A DNA stretch of 64,000 bases from Thermomicrobiales bacterium. GTDB taxonomy: Bacteria; Chloroflexota; Chloroflexia; Thermomicrobiales; UBA6265. Below, one piece after another: positions 15,777 through 23,915 of this stretch. The notes beneath the pieces were generated by a model. The model ran no database searches and was not told the DNA's origin. It was given only the letters and a program-made list of their open reading frames with translations. Each line of letters begins with the position of its first letter. The first letter of the stretch is position 1. The stretch is from the NCBI GenBank assembly GCA_041390825.1, contig JAWKPF010000004.1, forward strand, positions 124,001-188,000. Reading direction: 5' to 3'. A program made the position numbers and the translations under genes.

Positions 15777-17048
15777 CTAGAACGGCGACCAGGTTGCGTA
15801 TTCGTTCAGGCGGCTCAGCGAATCGGTGAGCAAGAGCGCGGCGATGAGCAGGATCAGGACTCCGCTGACCTGTTGCATGCGGGGGAGCCATGCCCGGAAC
15901 CGGGACGATTCCGCCATGAACTTGTCCACGAGCACAGTTGCCAGCAGGAATGGAACGGCCAGACCCAGCGAGTAGATCGCCAGCAGGCCGGTGCCCTCGC
16001 GCACGGTCGCGTCCGCGGCTGCGATGGTGAGAATGCTGGCCAGCGCCGGGCCGATGCAGGGGGTCCAGCCCGCTCCGAACGCCACCCCGATCAGGAAGGT
16101 TCCGGCGCGTCCGTATGAGCGGCCGCCCAGATCCATCTTGACGGTGCGGTCGGCGAACGGGAGGCGCAACAATCCGAGCAGGTGCAGCCCCAGGATTGCC
16201 AGAAAGACGCCCCCGACGCGCGCGATCCAGATGCGGTACTCCTGCAACCAACCCCCGAGCGCCGTGGCGGAGGCTCCAAAGAGCATAAAGACCGTGGTGA
16301 AGCCAAGCACGAAGAGGAGCCCGTTGATGGCCGTGGCGCGGCGCGCGCGGCGCTTGACCTCCCGATCGGTGGAGCGGAGCTCGGCGAAGCTCATGCCGCT
16401 GATCACCGCCGCGTAGGTGGGAATCAGCGGAAAGACGCAGGGCGAAAGAAAGCTGAGCAATCCTGCCGCGAACGCTACCGGAATGCCCACCCGCGCCACG
16501 GTCGAGGTCACCTGGCTGGCATCGGTGACCGTGCCTGCCAGAGCATCCTCGATCAGCGTCAGGTCGTCCGCGTTCTCTTCGACCAGCGCGCCTTTCCACC
16601 GATAGAGGATTTCACCGTCCCGCCCGATCAGCAGGGTTTCCGGCACGCCAGTTGTTTCGAAGGCGCGCGCGAAACGATTGGAGGAGTCGCGCCAGACGGG
16701 GAAGGTGACGCCGTGGTCCTCAGCGAATGCCTGGACCGCGTCGTCCTGTCCGTTGCGGTCGATGCTCACCCCGACGACCTGCAACCCCTGATCGGCGTAC
16801 CGATCACTGAGGGCCTGCAACCAGGGCATCTCCTCTTTGCAGGGAGTGCACCAGGTGGCCCAGGTGTTCAGCAGCACAACATCACCCTGCAGGTCTTGCA
16901 GCGAGACGGTGTCGCCGGTGGCGAGGTCGGTGGCCTCGAATTCGGGTGCGGTGGTGGCCGAGACGTTGCCAGTCAGCAGGAGCAGGGTAAGCAGTCCCAG
17001 CCCGAGCAAGACCAACGCGCGCGGTCCGCGAAGCGTAAAGCGATGCAT
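15777..17048 (-). CDS. Thioredoxin-like (ResA/TlpA) domain fused to CcdA membrane domain
   Basis: This 423-residue protein combines a signal or anchor helix, an external thioredoxin-like domain (about residues 33-175) with active site W-C-T-P-C at 66-70, and a C-terminal six-helix CcdA/DsbD-beta-like domain. The membrane domain keeps both redox cysteines, Cys204 in S-P-C-V-F-P and Cys331 in G-W-T-P-C-I-G. CcdA moves electrons across the membrane to keep exported thiols reduced, for cytochrome c maturation or for SCO/CuA sites. The fusion supplies both carrier and reductase in one chain. As first gene of the copper operon it probably reduces the cysteines of the SCO protein. Confidence 0.9.
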   Translation of the reverse strand: MHRFTLRGPRALVLLGLGLLTLLLLTGNVSATTAPEFEATDLATGDTVSLQDLQGDVVLLNTWATWCTPCKEEMPWLQALSDRYADQGLQVVGVSIDRNGQDDAVQAFAEDHGVTFPVWRDSSNRFARAFETTGVPETLLIGRDGEILYRWKGALVEENADDLTLIEDALAGTVTDASQVTSTVARVGIPVAFAAGLLSFLSPCVFPLIPTYAAVISGMSFAELRSTDREVKRRARRATAINGLLFVLGFTTVFMLFGASATALGGWLQEYRIWIARVGGVFLAILGLHLLGLLRLPFADRTVKMDLGGRSYGRAGTFLIGVAFGAGWTPCIGPALASILTIAAADATVREGTGLLAIYSLGLAVPFLLATVLVDKFMAESSRFRAWLPRMQQVSGVLILLIAALLLTDSLSRLNEYATWSPF

Positions 17049-17184
17049 GTTCTTCGATCCTGTTGTTCGATCAGACGGTCACCGCGCGTAGATGCGGAGA
17101 TGCCCGGCTACGCTCCGGCCCGATGGGCAGAACGGACGGTGACCGAGGAACCGGCACACAGTGTGCGGCTCCAGGCAGCGAGGA

Positions 17185-17670
17185 TCAGGCTGCTTTGGGG
17201 GGTGGCGAATCGGGAGGAATGGCGATACCAGTCAGCATCGCAGCCGGAGGGTTGACCTGCAGCAATGGATCTCCGTCCATTTGCAGCAGCGCTTCGATGT
17301 CCGGAGGCACTGGCGTGGCTGGCAAATCGAGCGCCGCGCCGACTGGTTGTTGCGATTGCGCATCGGCGCCGTCGGCCAGCATGAACTGGCAGAGCAGGTG
17401 CGATGCATCGGCCGAATCGGCATCGGAGGCGGAAGTTGGCGCACCATGATGGTGATGCCCAGTCATCGAGCCGGATTCGCTGGAGGCAGCGGCCGCATGC
17501 TGATGCCCGCTCATGCGCTCCATGTTCATGCCGGTGGGATCGACAAAGATCGAGTGCGGCGCGGTGGAGGCGTCACAGCGTACAGGAATGAAGGCAAAGG
17601 AGACGATCAGCAGAATCGTCACCAGACGGATGCCCCATACGCGGTATTCGGTTGGCTTGCTGTTGCGCAT
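17185..17670 (-). CDS. His-rich exported protein, possible metal binder
   Basis: The ATG at 17670 is preferred because a GAAGG site lies at proper distance; another ATG is two codons upstream. The 161-residue product has a hydrophobic segment (about residues 12-29), then M-S-G-H-Q-H and T-G-H-H-H-H-G clusters, a single internal cysteine region (L-L-C-Q-F-M) and a Pro-rich C-terminus. The plan matches the His-rich protein at 9756-10202, although direct sequence identity is low. Gene position just upstream of the thioredoxin-CcdA/SCO/PCu(A)C operon suggests binding of copper or another metal outside the cell. The family is not recognised. Confidence 0.55.
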   Translation of the reverse strand: MRNSKPTEYRVWGIRLVTILLIVSFAFIPVRCDASTAPHSIFVDPTGMNMERMSGHQHAAAASSESGSMTGHHHHGAPTSASDADSADASHLLCQFMLADGADAQSQQPVGAALDLPATPVPPDIEALLQMDGDPLLQVNPPAAMLTGIAIPPDSPPPKAA

Positions 17671-17968
17671 TGCCATTGCCTTCGGGTACTCGGGTCGATC
17701 CCGATGTCCCTGCTGACAAGTATCCCAAACTCTGAGCGCGCAACCAATCGAAAATGGGGTCTCCGCGGCACATTGGCACGATTCTGTAACGTCTTCCGGC
17801 GCGCGCATGGTCGTGCGTATCATGCCCGGATGGCCGAGCAACATGCTCGCGAACGCTCTGGGAGCGATCAGGCAACTGTCAGGATCTCATCCACTGCTAC
17901 CATTTGGGATGGGCAGACGGTGCAGCAGGCAGCGCGAACCAGCGCGTTGCCAGGCAGGAGACCCTTCG

Positions 17969-19099
17969 ATGGATCCAGACCGGTTCGATTCGCTTGCCAA
18001 GCGGCTTGGGGGGCGGATTTCGCGGCGCGCGTTCGTTGGCGCAGCAGCCGCAACGATGTTGGCGGTTCCGGCCGTTCCCTATCGCAGCACGGTGCTTGCA
18101 CAAAGCGAACGGACCACGGCGATCGACCGCTATATCGCCGTCCGCACCTTCGCCTATGACAGCACGCGCGAGAAGGCCGAAGCCGAACTGCCCGATCTGG
18201 TTGCGCACATGGAGGAGCAGCCGGGATTCGTTGGTATCGAGTGTGTCTGGGGCGAGACCGAGATCTATCTGATCGTTACGTTCCTCGATGAGGCAACCTC
18301 GGTTCCGGGAATGGAAACGATCGACTGGTGGATCGAAACCCACATTCAGTCGACGCTCTATGGCGACTTCGAACAGTCCGAGGGGAAGGTCGTACTCCGC
18401 TCGTTTCTCTTTGCGGGATGCCCGTGCGATCTGGAGGATGACGACGACCCGTGCGGTTCCGATCTGCTGGTGTGCTGCCCGGTTTCCGAGAGCGAGGGAG
18501 AGCCTGGTGTTTGCCTGACCGCGGAAACCACCTGCCCGGCCGGCGGCGGAGCGGATGACGATCCCAGCGATGAAGAACTGACGCTCTCGGCAGGCGATCT
18601 CACCCCCATTGCCGGCGCGGCGGTCTCCTGCACGAGTGAAGGATGCGACTGCCCAGACGGTATCTGTGACGCCGGGCTGGCTTGCTGCACATCCACCGGT
18701 ACCTGCCAATACACCTGCCCATGCGGATATGAAGGCTGTTACTGCGTCGGCAGTGTCGTGAATACCTGCGACGACGGTCTGATCTGCTGCGCTCCAGGTG
18801 AGATCGGCGGCGAAGGGACGTGCCAGTATTCGTGCTCCTGCAGCTATGAGGGATGCTCGTGCACGACCGGGGTCGATGGCGCTTGCGACGCTGGACTTTC
18901 GTGCTGCGGCATCTTCAGCTCCGACCCCGGCAATATCGGCGCCTGTCTCAGTAGCTGCTCCAATGGCTCGACCAACCCATGCCCCGGCGCAGACGGCTGC
19001 GAGTGCATTCCCGGCACTTCGTGGATCTGCAACGCCGGTCTCGTTTGCTGCGGCGCCGAGGCTGGCGAATCCGGCATCTGCGCAAGTTCGTGCGCCTGA
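17969..19099 (+). CDS. Tat-exported cysteine-rich repeat protein (four repeats)
   Basis: The ATG at 17969 follows AGGAG with eight-base spacing. The 376-residue product begins with D-P-D-R-F-D-S-L-A-K-R-L-G, then I-S-R-R-A-F-V-G, a Tat signal. A domain of about 90 residues follows (R-Y-I-A-V-R-T-F ... E-Q-P-G-F), resembling the ferredoxin-like ABM/Dabb fold. The rest is Cys-rich: a region with C-P-C-D and L-L-V-C-C, then four repeats of about 35-45 residues of the form C-x3-G-C-x-C ... C-(D/N)-x-G-L-x-C-C ... C. The pattern recalls granulin-like disulfide-rich domains, but no family can be named. A paralogue follows 221 bases downstream. Confidence 0.7.
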   Translation: MDPDRFDSLAKRLGGRISRRAFVGAAAATMLAVPAVPYRSTVLAQSERTTAIDRYIAVRTFAYDSTREKAEAELPDLVAHMEEQPGFVGIECVWGETEIYLIVTFLDEATSVPGMETIDWWIETHIQSTLYGDFEQSEGKVVLRSFLFAGCPCDLEDDDDPCGSDLLVCCPVSESEGEPGVCLTAETTCPAGGGADDDPSDEELTLSAGDLTPIAGAAVSCTSEGCDCPDGICDAGLACCTSTGTCQYTCPCGYEGCYCVGSVVNTCDDGLICCAPGEIGGEGTCQYSCSCSYEGCSCTTGVDGACDAGLSCCGIFSSDPGNIGACLSSCSNGSTNPCPGADGCECIPGTSWICNAGLVCCGAEAGESGICASSCA

Positions 19100-19174
19100 A
19101 CGCAATCGACGAGAACCGATCGTGCCGGTAGCAGGAACCATTTCGGTCTGGACTGCGTTGTAGGATTGGTGTTC

Positions 19175-19190
19175 ACTGGTACGTACCAGT
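19175..19190. promoter_or_regulatory. Perfect 16-bp palindrome, candidate operator
   Basis: ACTGGTACGTACCAGT is a perfect inverted repeat in the 221-base gap between the two cysteine-rich protein genes, about 130 bases before the GTG of the second. It is too short and has no T-run for a terminator. Its symmetry fits a binding site for a dimeric regulator. No second copy was noticed upstream of the first paralogue. Confidence 0.35.
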
Positions 19191-19320
19191 TATGCGCGAT
19201 CCGTGGCAACATGCACGGGTATTGTGCGCGGCTGGTAGCATGGGTGATGGTCCAGGCAGGGTGCAGGGACCATATTGGCACCACTATCAATTCCCCCGTG
19301 AGGGCAGAGGAGGAACGCGC

Positions 19321-20577
19321 GTGGATCCGAACCGATTCGACTCGTTCGCCAAGAAGCTGGGTAGCCGGCTTTCTCGCCGCGACATGATGCGTGTCAGCGC
19401 CGCCACGGCCGTGGGCGCCATCGCTGTCAGCAAGTTCACCAGCGTGGCTGCTCAGGATGCGGGCACCACGGCCAAGGATCGCTTCATCTCGGTGCGCACG
19501 TATGCGTACAGCGGCACCGAGGCGGATGCGGCTTCCGGACTGAGCGGCATCATCGCCGTTATGGAGCAGCAGCCAGGCTTTATCGAATACAACCTCGTCT
19601 TCGGCGATGGGCAGATCCTGGCAATCTCGACGTTCCTCGATGAGACCACGGCGGTGGCCGCGGCGCAGCAGGAAGATGCCTGGATCAGCGCCAATGCCGC
19701 CAATATCCTGAGCGGCTCGCCGACGATTCAGAGTGGCGATGTCTTCCTCCGCTCCGAGCTGCACGCTGGTTGCGGTTGCATCACCGGAACGGAGGATCCC
19801 TGCCACTCCTCACGCCTCACCTGCTGTGCTACGACCGACCGCATGGGCGGCCCGGGTATCTGCCTTACCAACGAAACGACTTGCCCGGGCGCGATGCCGG
19901 CTGAACCGACCGCGACTGCGGCGCCAGATGAGCCGACCGCAGTTCCGGCATGCACGGGCGAAGGCTGCGCCTGCAACGGCGGCGTCCAGAACGCCTGCGA
20001 CGATGGACTGGTCTGCTGCGGTGTGACCGAGCCCGGTGGCCCCGGCACCTGCGAGACGGAATCCGAATGCAATCCGACTTGCTCCAGCGAGGGCTGCACC
20101 TGTATCGGTGGCACCGAAGGCGCCTGCGATGATGGTCTTGTTTGCTGCGGCTCGAACCAGCCGGGCGGCTCCGGCCACTGCATGACCGAGGATGAGTGCA
20201 ACCCGCCGTGCACCAGCGACGGATGCACTTGCACCGCCGGCACCCAGGGCGCCTGCGACGACGGTCTCGAATGCTGCGGCGCGGACACGCCGGGCGGTCA
20301 GGGCACCTGCATGGCTTCGTGCCCCTGCACCGGCGACGGATGCGCGTGCACCACTGGCACCGATGGCAATTGCGATGACGGACTCGTCTGCTGCGCAGCC
20401 GACATGACCACTCCGGGTTCCCCGGGCACCTGCATGGCGGTCTGCGATTCCAGCGATTGCAACGGTCAGGAGAACTGCCCCTGCACTGCCGGCACCGAGG
20501 GCGCCTGCAACGATGGTCTCGAGTGCTGCGGCGCCGATACCCCGGGTGGACAGGGCACCTGCCAGAGCAGCTGCTAG
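19321..20577 (+). CDS. Tat-exported cysteine-rich repeat protein (five repeats)
   Basis: The GTG at 19321 is chosen because GAGGAGGAA precedes it and because it gives the same N-terminus (D-P-N-R-F-D-S-F-A-K-K-L-G, then S-R-R-D-M-M) as the upstream paralogue. The 418-residue protein has the same ABM/Dabb-like domain, then C-G-C-I ... L-T-C-C, a Pro/Thr/Glu-rich linker and five repeats of about 40 residues from about 19951 to the end. The consensus is C-x-(G/S)-(E/D)-G-C-x-C-x2-G-x4-C-(D/N)-D-G-L-x-C-C-x6-G-x2-G-x-C. The repeats are more regular than in the paralogue. Function is unknown; a disulfide-rich exported structural, binding or signalling role is plausible. A strong terminator follows. 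Confidence 0.72.
   Translation: MDPNRFDSFAKKLGSRLSRRDMMRVSAATAVGAIAVSKFTSVAAQDAGTTAKDRFISVRTYAYSGTEADAASGLSGIIAVMEQQPGFIEYNLVFGDGQILAISTFLDETTAVAAAQQEDAWISANAANILSGSPTIQSGDVFLRSELHAGCGCITGTEDPCHSSRLTCCATTDRMGGPGICLTNETTCPGAMPAEPTATAAPDEPTAVPACTGEGCACNGGVQNACDDGLVCCGVTEPGGPGTCETESECNPTCSSEGCTCIGGTEGACDDGLVCCGSNQPGGSGHCMTEDECNPPCTSDGCTCTAGTQGACDDGLECCGADTPGGQGTCMASCPCTGDGCACTTGTDGNCDDGLVCCAADMTTPGSPGTCMAVCDSSDCNGQENCPCTAGTEGACNDGLECCGADTPGGQGTCQSSC
19951..20577 (+). repeat. Five coding Cys-rich repeats
   Basis: The repeat array occupies the C-terminal half of the second cysteine-rich protein. Units three and five share the segment E-C-C-G-A-D-T-P-G-G-Q-G-T-C, and the DNA there is also nearly identical, which points to recent unit duplication or gene conversion. 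Confidence 0.8.
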
Positions 20578-20596
20578 TCGCTCAGTCCTGATGCGC

Positions 20597-20630
20597 AACC
20601 GAGGCGGCCGATCGGCCGCCTCGGTTTCTT
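20597..20630 (+). terminator. Rho-independent terminator
   Basis: A perfect 30-base inverted repeat centred on GATC (arms AACCGAGGCGGCCGA / TCGGCCGCCTCGGTT) starts 20 bases after the stop codon of the second cysteine-rich protein and ends in TTTCTTG. It should end transcription of that gene. Confidence 0.85.
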
Positions 20631-20637
20631 GTTGGTT

Positions 20638-20700
20638 AGAGTCCAGAGTCCAGAGTCCAGGGTTCAGGGGCCAGAGGGGAGGGTCCAGAGGGGAGGGTTT
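20638..20700. repeat. Nine-unit 7-bp-period repeat, AGAGTCC type
   Basis: Units in phase are AGAGTCC three times, AGGGTTC, AGGGGCC, AGAGGGG, AGGGTCC, AGAGGGG, AGGGTTT. It fills the gap between the terminator and the end of the minus-strand binding-protein gene. Confidence 0.75.
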
Positions 20701-20712
20701 TGTGGTTCTCCG

Positions 20713-21984
20713 CTATCCAAGCAAGGGGCGGATGGCCTCGGTTGCCGTGGATAGGGCCTGGGATGCGGTTTGCTCGCCGCGCAGCGCCTTCTGGATTTCG
20801 CGCCCGATCTCCAGCGTGATCTCCATATAGTTCCGGGTCACGAAGCTATCGAAGGGCGACTCCGCCTGCTGCCGCAGCACCGCCGCGACCGGTGTGGTTG
20901 CCTGAATCTCCGGATCATCCAGCGACGAGAGCCGCGCCGGCAACCATCCCAGATCGGTCCATTGCCGTTTTTGCACCTCGGGACTGAGGTAGAACTCGAG
21001 GAGCTGCATGGCCAGGTCGGGATTTTGGGATGTCGAGGCGAGTGTCCAGCCATCGACAGCGTTGACGGTCGCGTTGTTTTCCGGTCCCTTTGGCATCACG
21101 GCCGGGATGACTTTTTCGGTGCCGGGCGCGGCGCCGCCGTTCATCACTTCCCAGGATGATGGAAAGGTCATGAACATGGCCATGCCGTCATATTGCATGC
21201 GGAATGCCACGGCGGTGGTGTCGATATTGCTGAGCGTGTCACCGGTCATGGAGGGCATGAGGTCGATCATGAGTTGCAACGCGTCGACCCCGGGCGCATC
21301 GTCGAATGCAGGCTGCCCGGCCTCGTCCCACATGACGCCACCGGCCTGTTGCAAGAACGCCATCCAGTACGACGTGACGCCGCCGATTCCTGCCGGGGCG
21401 CCCCAGGGCGCCATCATGCCGATGGGAAAGGGCGGTCCCTGAAACTCGGCGGCGAACCCTTTCAGTTCGTCCCAGGTCGTCGGTGGCCCGGTCAGCCCTT
21501 TTTCGTCGAAGAGGTTCTTGTTGTAGAACAGGAGCATGAGGGAGAGGGTCGGCATTACACCGTACTGCTGCCCCTCCCAGGACATGGATGTTCCCTGCGC
21601 TGGCGCCAGATCGTTCACCAGCTCGTCCGGCAAGCGTGAGCCGATTTCCTGCAGGTACGGACTGAACTCGGGAATCATTGCCGAGTTGTAGAGTAGGTCA
21701 TAGACAGGGGCGTCGGTGTCGAAGGCGGCCTGGCTGACCTGATCGATCGAGAAAAGCGGTCGGATGTCGTAGGTGATGGCAGTGTCGCGGTCGAACTTCC
21801 AGATATCCAGCATGTCGTTGCCGTAATCGTAGGTTCCCGGCGGCCGTGGCTCTGGCCGTCCCGCGGTGAGGACGGTCAACTGGTTGGCTTGTGCTCCGAC
21901 CGGCGCAACGCCATGGCCCAGGGCGAGCCCTGTCCCGGCCGCCGCGCCCATTTTCATCAATCTACGCCGGTCGAGCCGTCGCAT
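20713..21984 (-). CDS. Orphan extracellular solute-binding protein (family 1, sugar type)
   Basis: From the ATG at 21984, with AAGGTGAT upstream, the product has 423 residues; an ATG two codons earlier is an alternative. A basic start with D-R-R-R-L-M-K-M-G suggests a Tat-type signal, ending near V-G-A-Q. The mature protein shows family 1 features: L-L-F-Y-N-K-N-L-F-D-E-K-G-L ... P-T-T-W-D-E-L, the segment F-M-T-F-P-S-S-W-E and a C-terminal D-L-A-M-Q-L-L-E-F-Y-L-S-P. These proteins capture sugars or related solutes for CUT1 importers. No permease or ATPase gene adjoins it, so it must use components encoded elsewhere. Confidence 0.82.
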   Translation of the reverse strand: MRRLDRRRLMKMGAAAGTGLALGHGVAPVGAQANQLTVLTAGRPEPRPPGTYDYGNDMLDIWKFDRDTAITYDIRPLFSIDQVSQAAFDTDAPVYDLLYNSAMIPEFSPYLQEIGSRLPDELVNDLAPAQGTSMSWEGQQYGVMPTLSLMLLFYNKNLFDEKGLTGPPTTWDELKGFAAEFQGPPFPIGMMAPWGAPAGIGGVTSYWMAFLQQAGGVMWDEAGQPAFDDAPGVDALQLMIDLMPSMTGDTLSNIDTTAVAFRMQYDGMAMFMTFPSSWEVMNGGAAPGTEKVIPAVMPKGPENNATVNAVDGWTLASTSQNPDLAMQLLEFYLSPEVQKRQWTDLGWLPARLSSLDDPEIQATTPVAAVLRQQAESPFDSFVTRNYMEITLEIGREIQKALRGEQTASQALSTATEAIRPLLG

Positions 21985-22033
21985 CTCCATCACCTTGTCA
22001 CGTATCTGTTTCAGCCGGAGTGATGCTATCCGG

Positions 22034-22061
22034 GTCCGGTGTCCAGTGTCCAGTGTCGGGA
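22034..22061. repeat. Short 7-bp-period repeat, GTCCAGT
   Basis: Four units, GTCCGGT, GTCCAGT, GTCCAGT, GTCGGGA, lie upstream of the minus-strand binding-protein gene, in its probable leader region. Confidence 0.65.
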
Positions 22062-22190
22062 AGCCGACGTTCCACGCATTTCGCAGCTTCCCTCCTGCAC
22101 CCAGTCGAAGCAGGATGGCCGAGAACGGGGCGATGTGCGTAAACAGAGACGCGCCCTGGATCATACGGCGCACGCGCGGAGAGCAATGCG

Positions 22191-22517
22191 ATGCATCAGA
22201 TCATTACCGACAATTTGCACGCCATCCAGGCAATTTGCGAAGAGTTTGGGGTTGCTCGTCTCGAACTCTTCGGCTCGGCTGCTCGCGACGACTTCGACCC
22301 TGAGAAGAGCGATATCGACTTCATCGTCGAATTCATCGATCATGGCGCCGGCATCTCCGATCGGTACTTCGGGTTGACGCACGCCTTGGAGGATTTGCTT
22401 GGACGTCTCGTAGATATAGGGTTTGCGCGCACCTTAAAGAATCCATATTTCATAGCTGAAATAGAAGCAGATCGGACTGTCCTCTATGAATCGGAAAATC
22501 GCATCGCGGCTGCTTGA
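22191..22517 (+). CDS. MNT-type nucleotidyltransferase, MntA-like antitoxin
   Basis: The 108-residue protein carries the minimal nucleotidyltransferase motif G-S-A-A-R-D-D-F-D-P-E-K-S-D-I-D-F: Gly28, Ser29 and the metal-binding Asp41 and Asp43, followed by I-V-E-F. MntA proteins of this size act as antitoxins that AMPylate the HepT RNase toxin normally encoded by an overlapping downstream gene. Here only a 15-codon reading frame, starting inside the end of this gene, resembles a HepT start. No complete toxin is seen, so the gene appears to be an orphan. It may keep another role or pair with a toxin elsewhere. Confidence 0.8.
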   Translation: MHQIITDNLHAIQAICEEFGVARLELFGSAARDDFDPEKSDIDFIVEFIDHGAGISDRYFGLTHALEDLLGRLVDIGFARTLKNPYFIAEIEADRTVLYESENRIAAA

Positions 22518-22533
22518 CGCCGATCTCCGGTAG
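22486..22533 (+). pseudogene. Possible HepT toxin remnant (15 codons)
   Basis: An ATG overlapping the last codons of the MNT gene opens a frame reading M-N-R-K-I-A-S-R-L-L-D-A-D-L-R before TAG. The position and the R-L-L-D segment are like the N-terminus of HepT proteins, which usually overlap mntA. A hairpin repeat starts right at the stop, so an insertion of the repeat may have cut the gene. With only 15 residues this is a weak case. Confidence 0.3.
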
Positions 22534-22556
22534 GGGCAATCCTCTGTGATTGCCCT
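22533..22556. repeat. Hairpin repeat GGGCAATC / GATTGCCC
   Basis: An 8-bp inverted repeat (22534-22541 and 22548-22555) with a six-base loop follows the TAG of the small frame. A related sequence, GGGCACCCACAGGAGGCTGCCC, lies at about 22655-22676. The G-T-A-G-G-G-G-C start followed by a short inverted repeat looks like a dispersed intergenic element. Confidence 0.5.
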
Positions 22557-22700
22557 TGTCACGCGGAATCCCAAGTCCGCGCTCAGTGCAATTTACCCCT
22601 ACGCGATTGCTGAGAACATCTGCCGCTTCCACGAGATTCGTGTAGCGCAAGAATGGGGCACCCACAGGAGGCTGCCCTTACCAGCGCGATGGCGACTTCC

Positions 22701-23909
22701 CTATCCGAACGTCGCGTCCAGGGCTGCTGATAGGTCGGCGATCAGGTCGGATGGGTCTTCGAGACCGACCGAGAACCGCAGGTGGCCGTAGCGGCGGAAC
22801 GGTTCTGGATAGCGTTCCCAGCCGCCGCGGCCTTCTGGGCCGACATGGACGATGAGTGATTCGTCGTGGCCAAGGGAGACGGCGGAGGTGATTACCTTCA
22901 AGTTGCTCACGAAGCGGTTTTGCGTGTCCGCGTCGCCTTCGACCGCGAAGGCCAGCATGCCGCCGAAGCCATAGTCCCCGAACTGCCGCCTGGCTGATTC
23001 GTGTTGCGGGTGGGATGCCAGCCCCGGGTAGTAGACATAGGCGACGAAGGGGTCCTTCGCCAGGAATTCGGCGACCCGCTGGGCGCTTTCCACATGCTGC
23101 CGAAGCCGCAGGGGCAATGTCACCGAACCGCGGGTGATCATCCAGGCGTTGAACGGCGAAATCGCGCCGCCAACATCGACCAGCGCATCGGCCTTGATCT
23201 TCGAGATCAGCGCGTTCGACCCGATCACCGCGCCACCCATGGCGTCGCCATGTCCATTGATGTACTTGGTCAGCGAGTGCGCCACCAAATCGGCGCCATG
23301 TTCCAGCGGACGGAACATCGGCGGAGGCGAAAACGTGGAATCGACCGTGAGCAGCGCTCCGCTTTCATGCGCGATTTCGGCCAGTGCCGCGATATCGGCT
23401 ACTTCGGTGGTGGGGTTGGCGATCACCTCGGTGTGGATCAGCTTCGTTTCCGGGCGCATGGCGGCGCGCACTTCGTCCGGGTTGGTGATGTCGACAAAGG
23501 TTGCGGAAATCCCGTATTTGTCCGGTAGCAGCTCATCGAATAACCGCCAGATGGCTTCGTAGGTGACATCGCTGAGGACGACGTGATCGCCGCTCTCGAG
23601 CAGCGTGAAGAAGACTCCGTGCAGGGCAGCGACACCGGTGGCGAAGACGGCCGCCGCTTCGCCCCGTTCCAGCGCAGCCAGCTTTTCTTCCAGCCGGAGC
23701 TGGTTCAGCCCGGTGTTGCGGGTGTAGAAGAGGCTATTGGTGTCCGACCAGTCGATTCCGGTGGGGTCTTCCGGCAACGCATACGAGTTCGCCATTACGA
23801 GCGGTGTGCGAATTGCCCCGCTGCCGGCATCGATTTCATTGCCGATATGCACTGCTTGGGTAGCGAATGCCAGCGATTGCGGGTCGTGTTTGTCGGGTCG
23901 GAGGGTCAT
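22701..23909 (-). CDS. Cys/Met metabolism PLP-dependent enzyme (trans-sulfuration family)
   Basis: The 402-residue protein is of usual length for cystathionine gamma-synthase/lyase, O-acetylhomoserine sulfhydrylase or methionine gamma-lyase. The phosphate-binding A-T-G-V-A-A region, V-D-S-T-F-S-P-P in place of the usual V-D-N-T-F, and the PLP lysine in H-S-L-T-K-Y-I-N-G-H are visible. The C-terminal S-L-G-H-D-E-S block corresponds to the family S-L-G block. The enzyme acts in the cytosol on sulfur amino acids or their precursors. No neighbouring sulfur gene decides between synthase and lyase. No ribosome site is visible before the ATG. Confidence 0.82.
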   Translation of the reverse strand: MTLRPDKHDPQSLAFATQAVHIGNEIDAGSGAIRTPLVMANSYALPEDPTGIDWSDTNSLFYTRNTGLNQLRLEEKLAALERGEAAAVFATGVAALHGVFFTLLESGDHVVLSDVTYEAIWRLFDELLPDKYGISATFVDITNPDEVRAAMRPETKLIHTEVIANPTTEVADIAALAEIAHESGALLTVDSTFSPPPMFRPLEHGADLVAHSLTKYINGHGDAMGGAVIGSNALISKIKADALVDVGGAISPFNAWMITRGSVTLPLRLRQHVESAQRVAEFLAKDPFVAYVYYPGLASHPQHESARRQFGDYGFGGMLAFAVEGDADTQNRFVSNLKVITSAVSLGHDESLIVHVGPEGRGGWERYPEPFRRYGHLRFSVGLEDPSDLIADLSAALDATFG

Positions 23910-23915
23910 GGGTGA

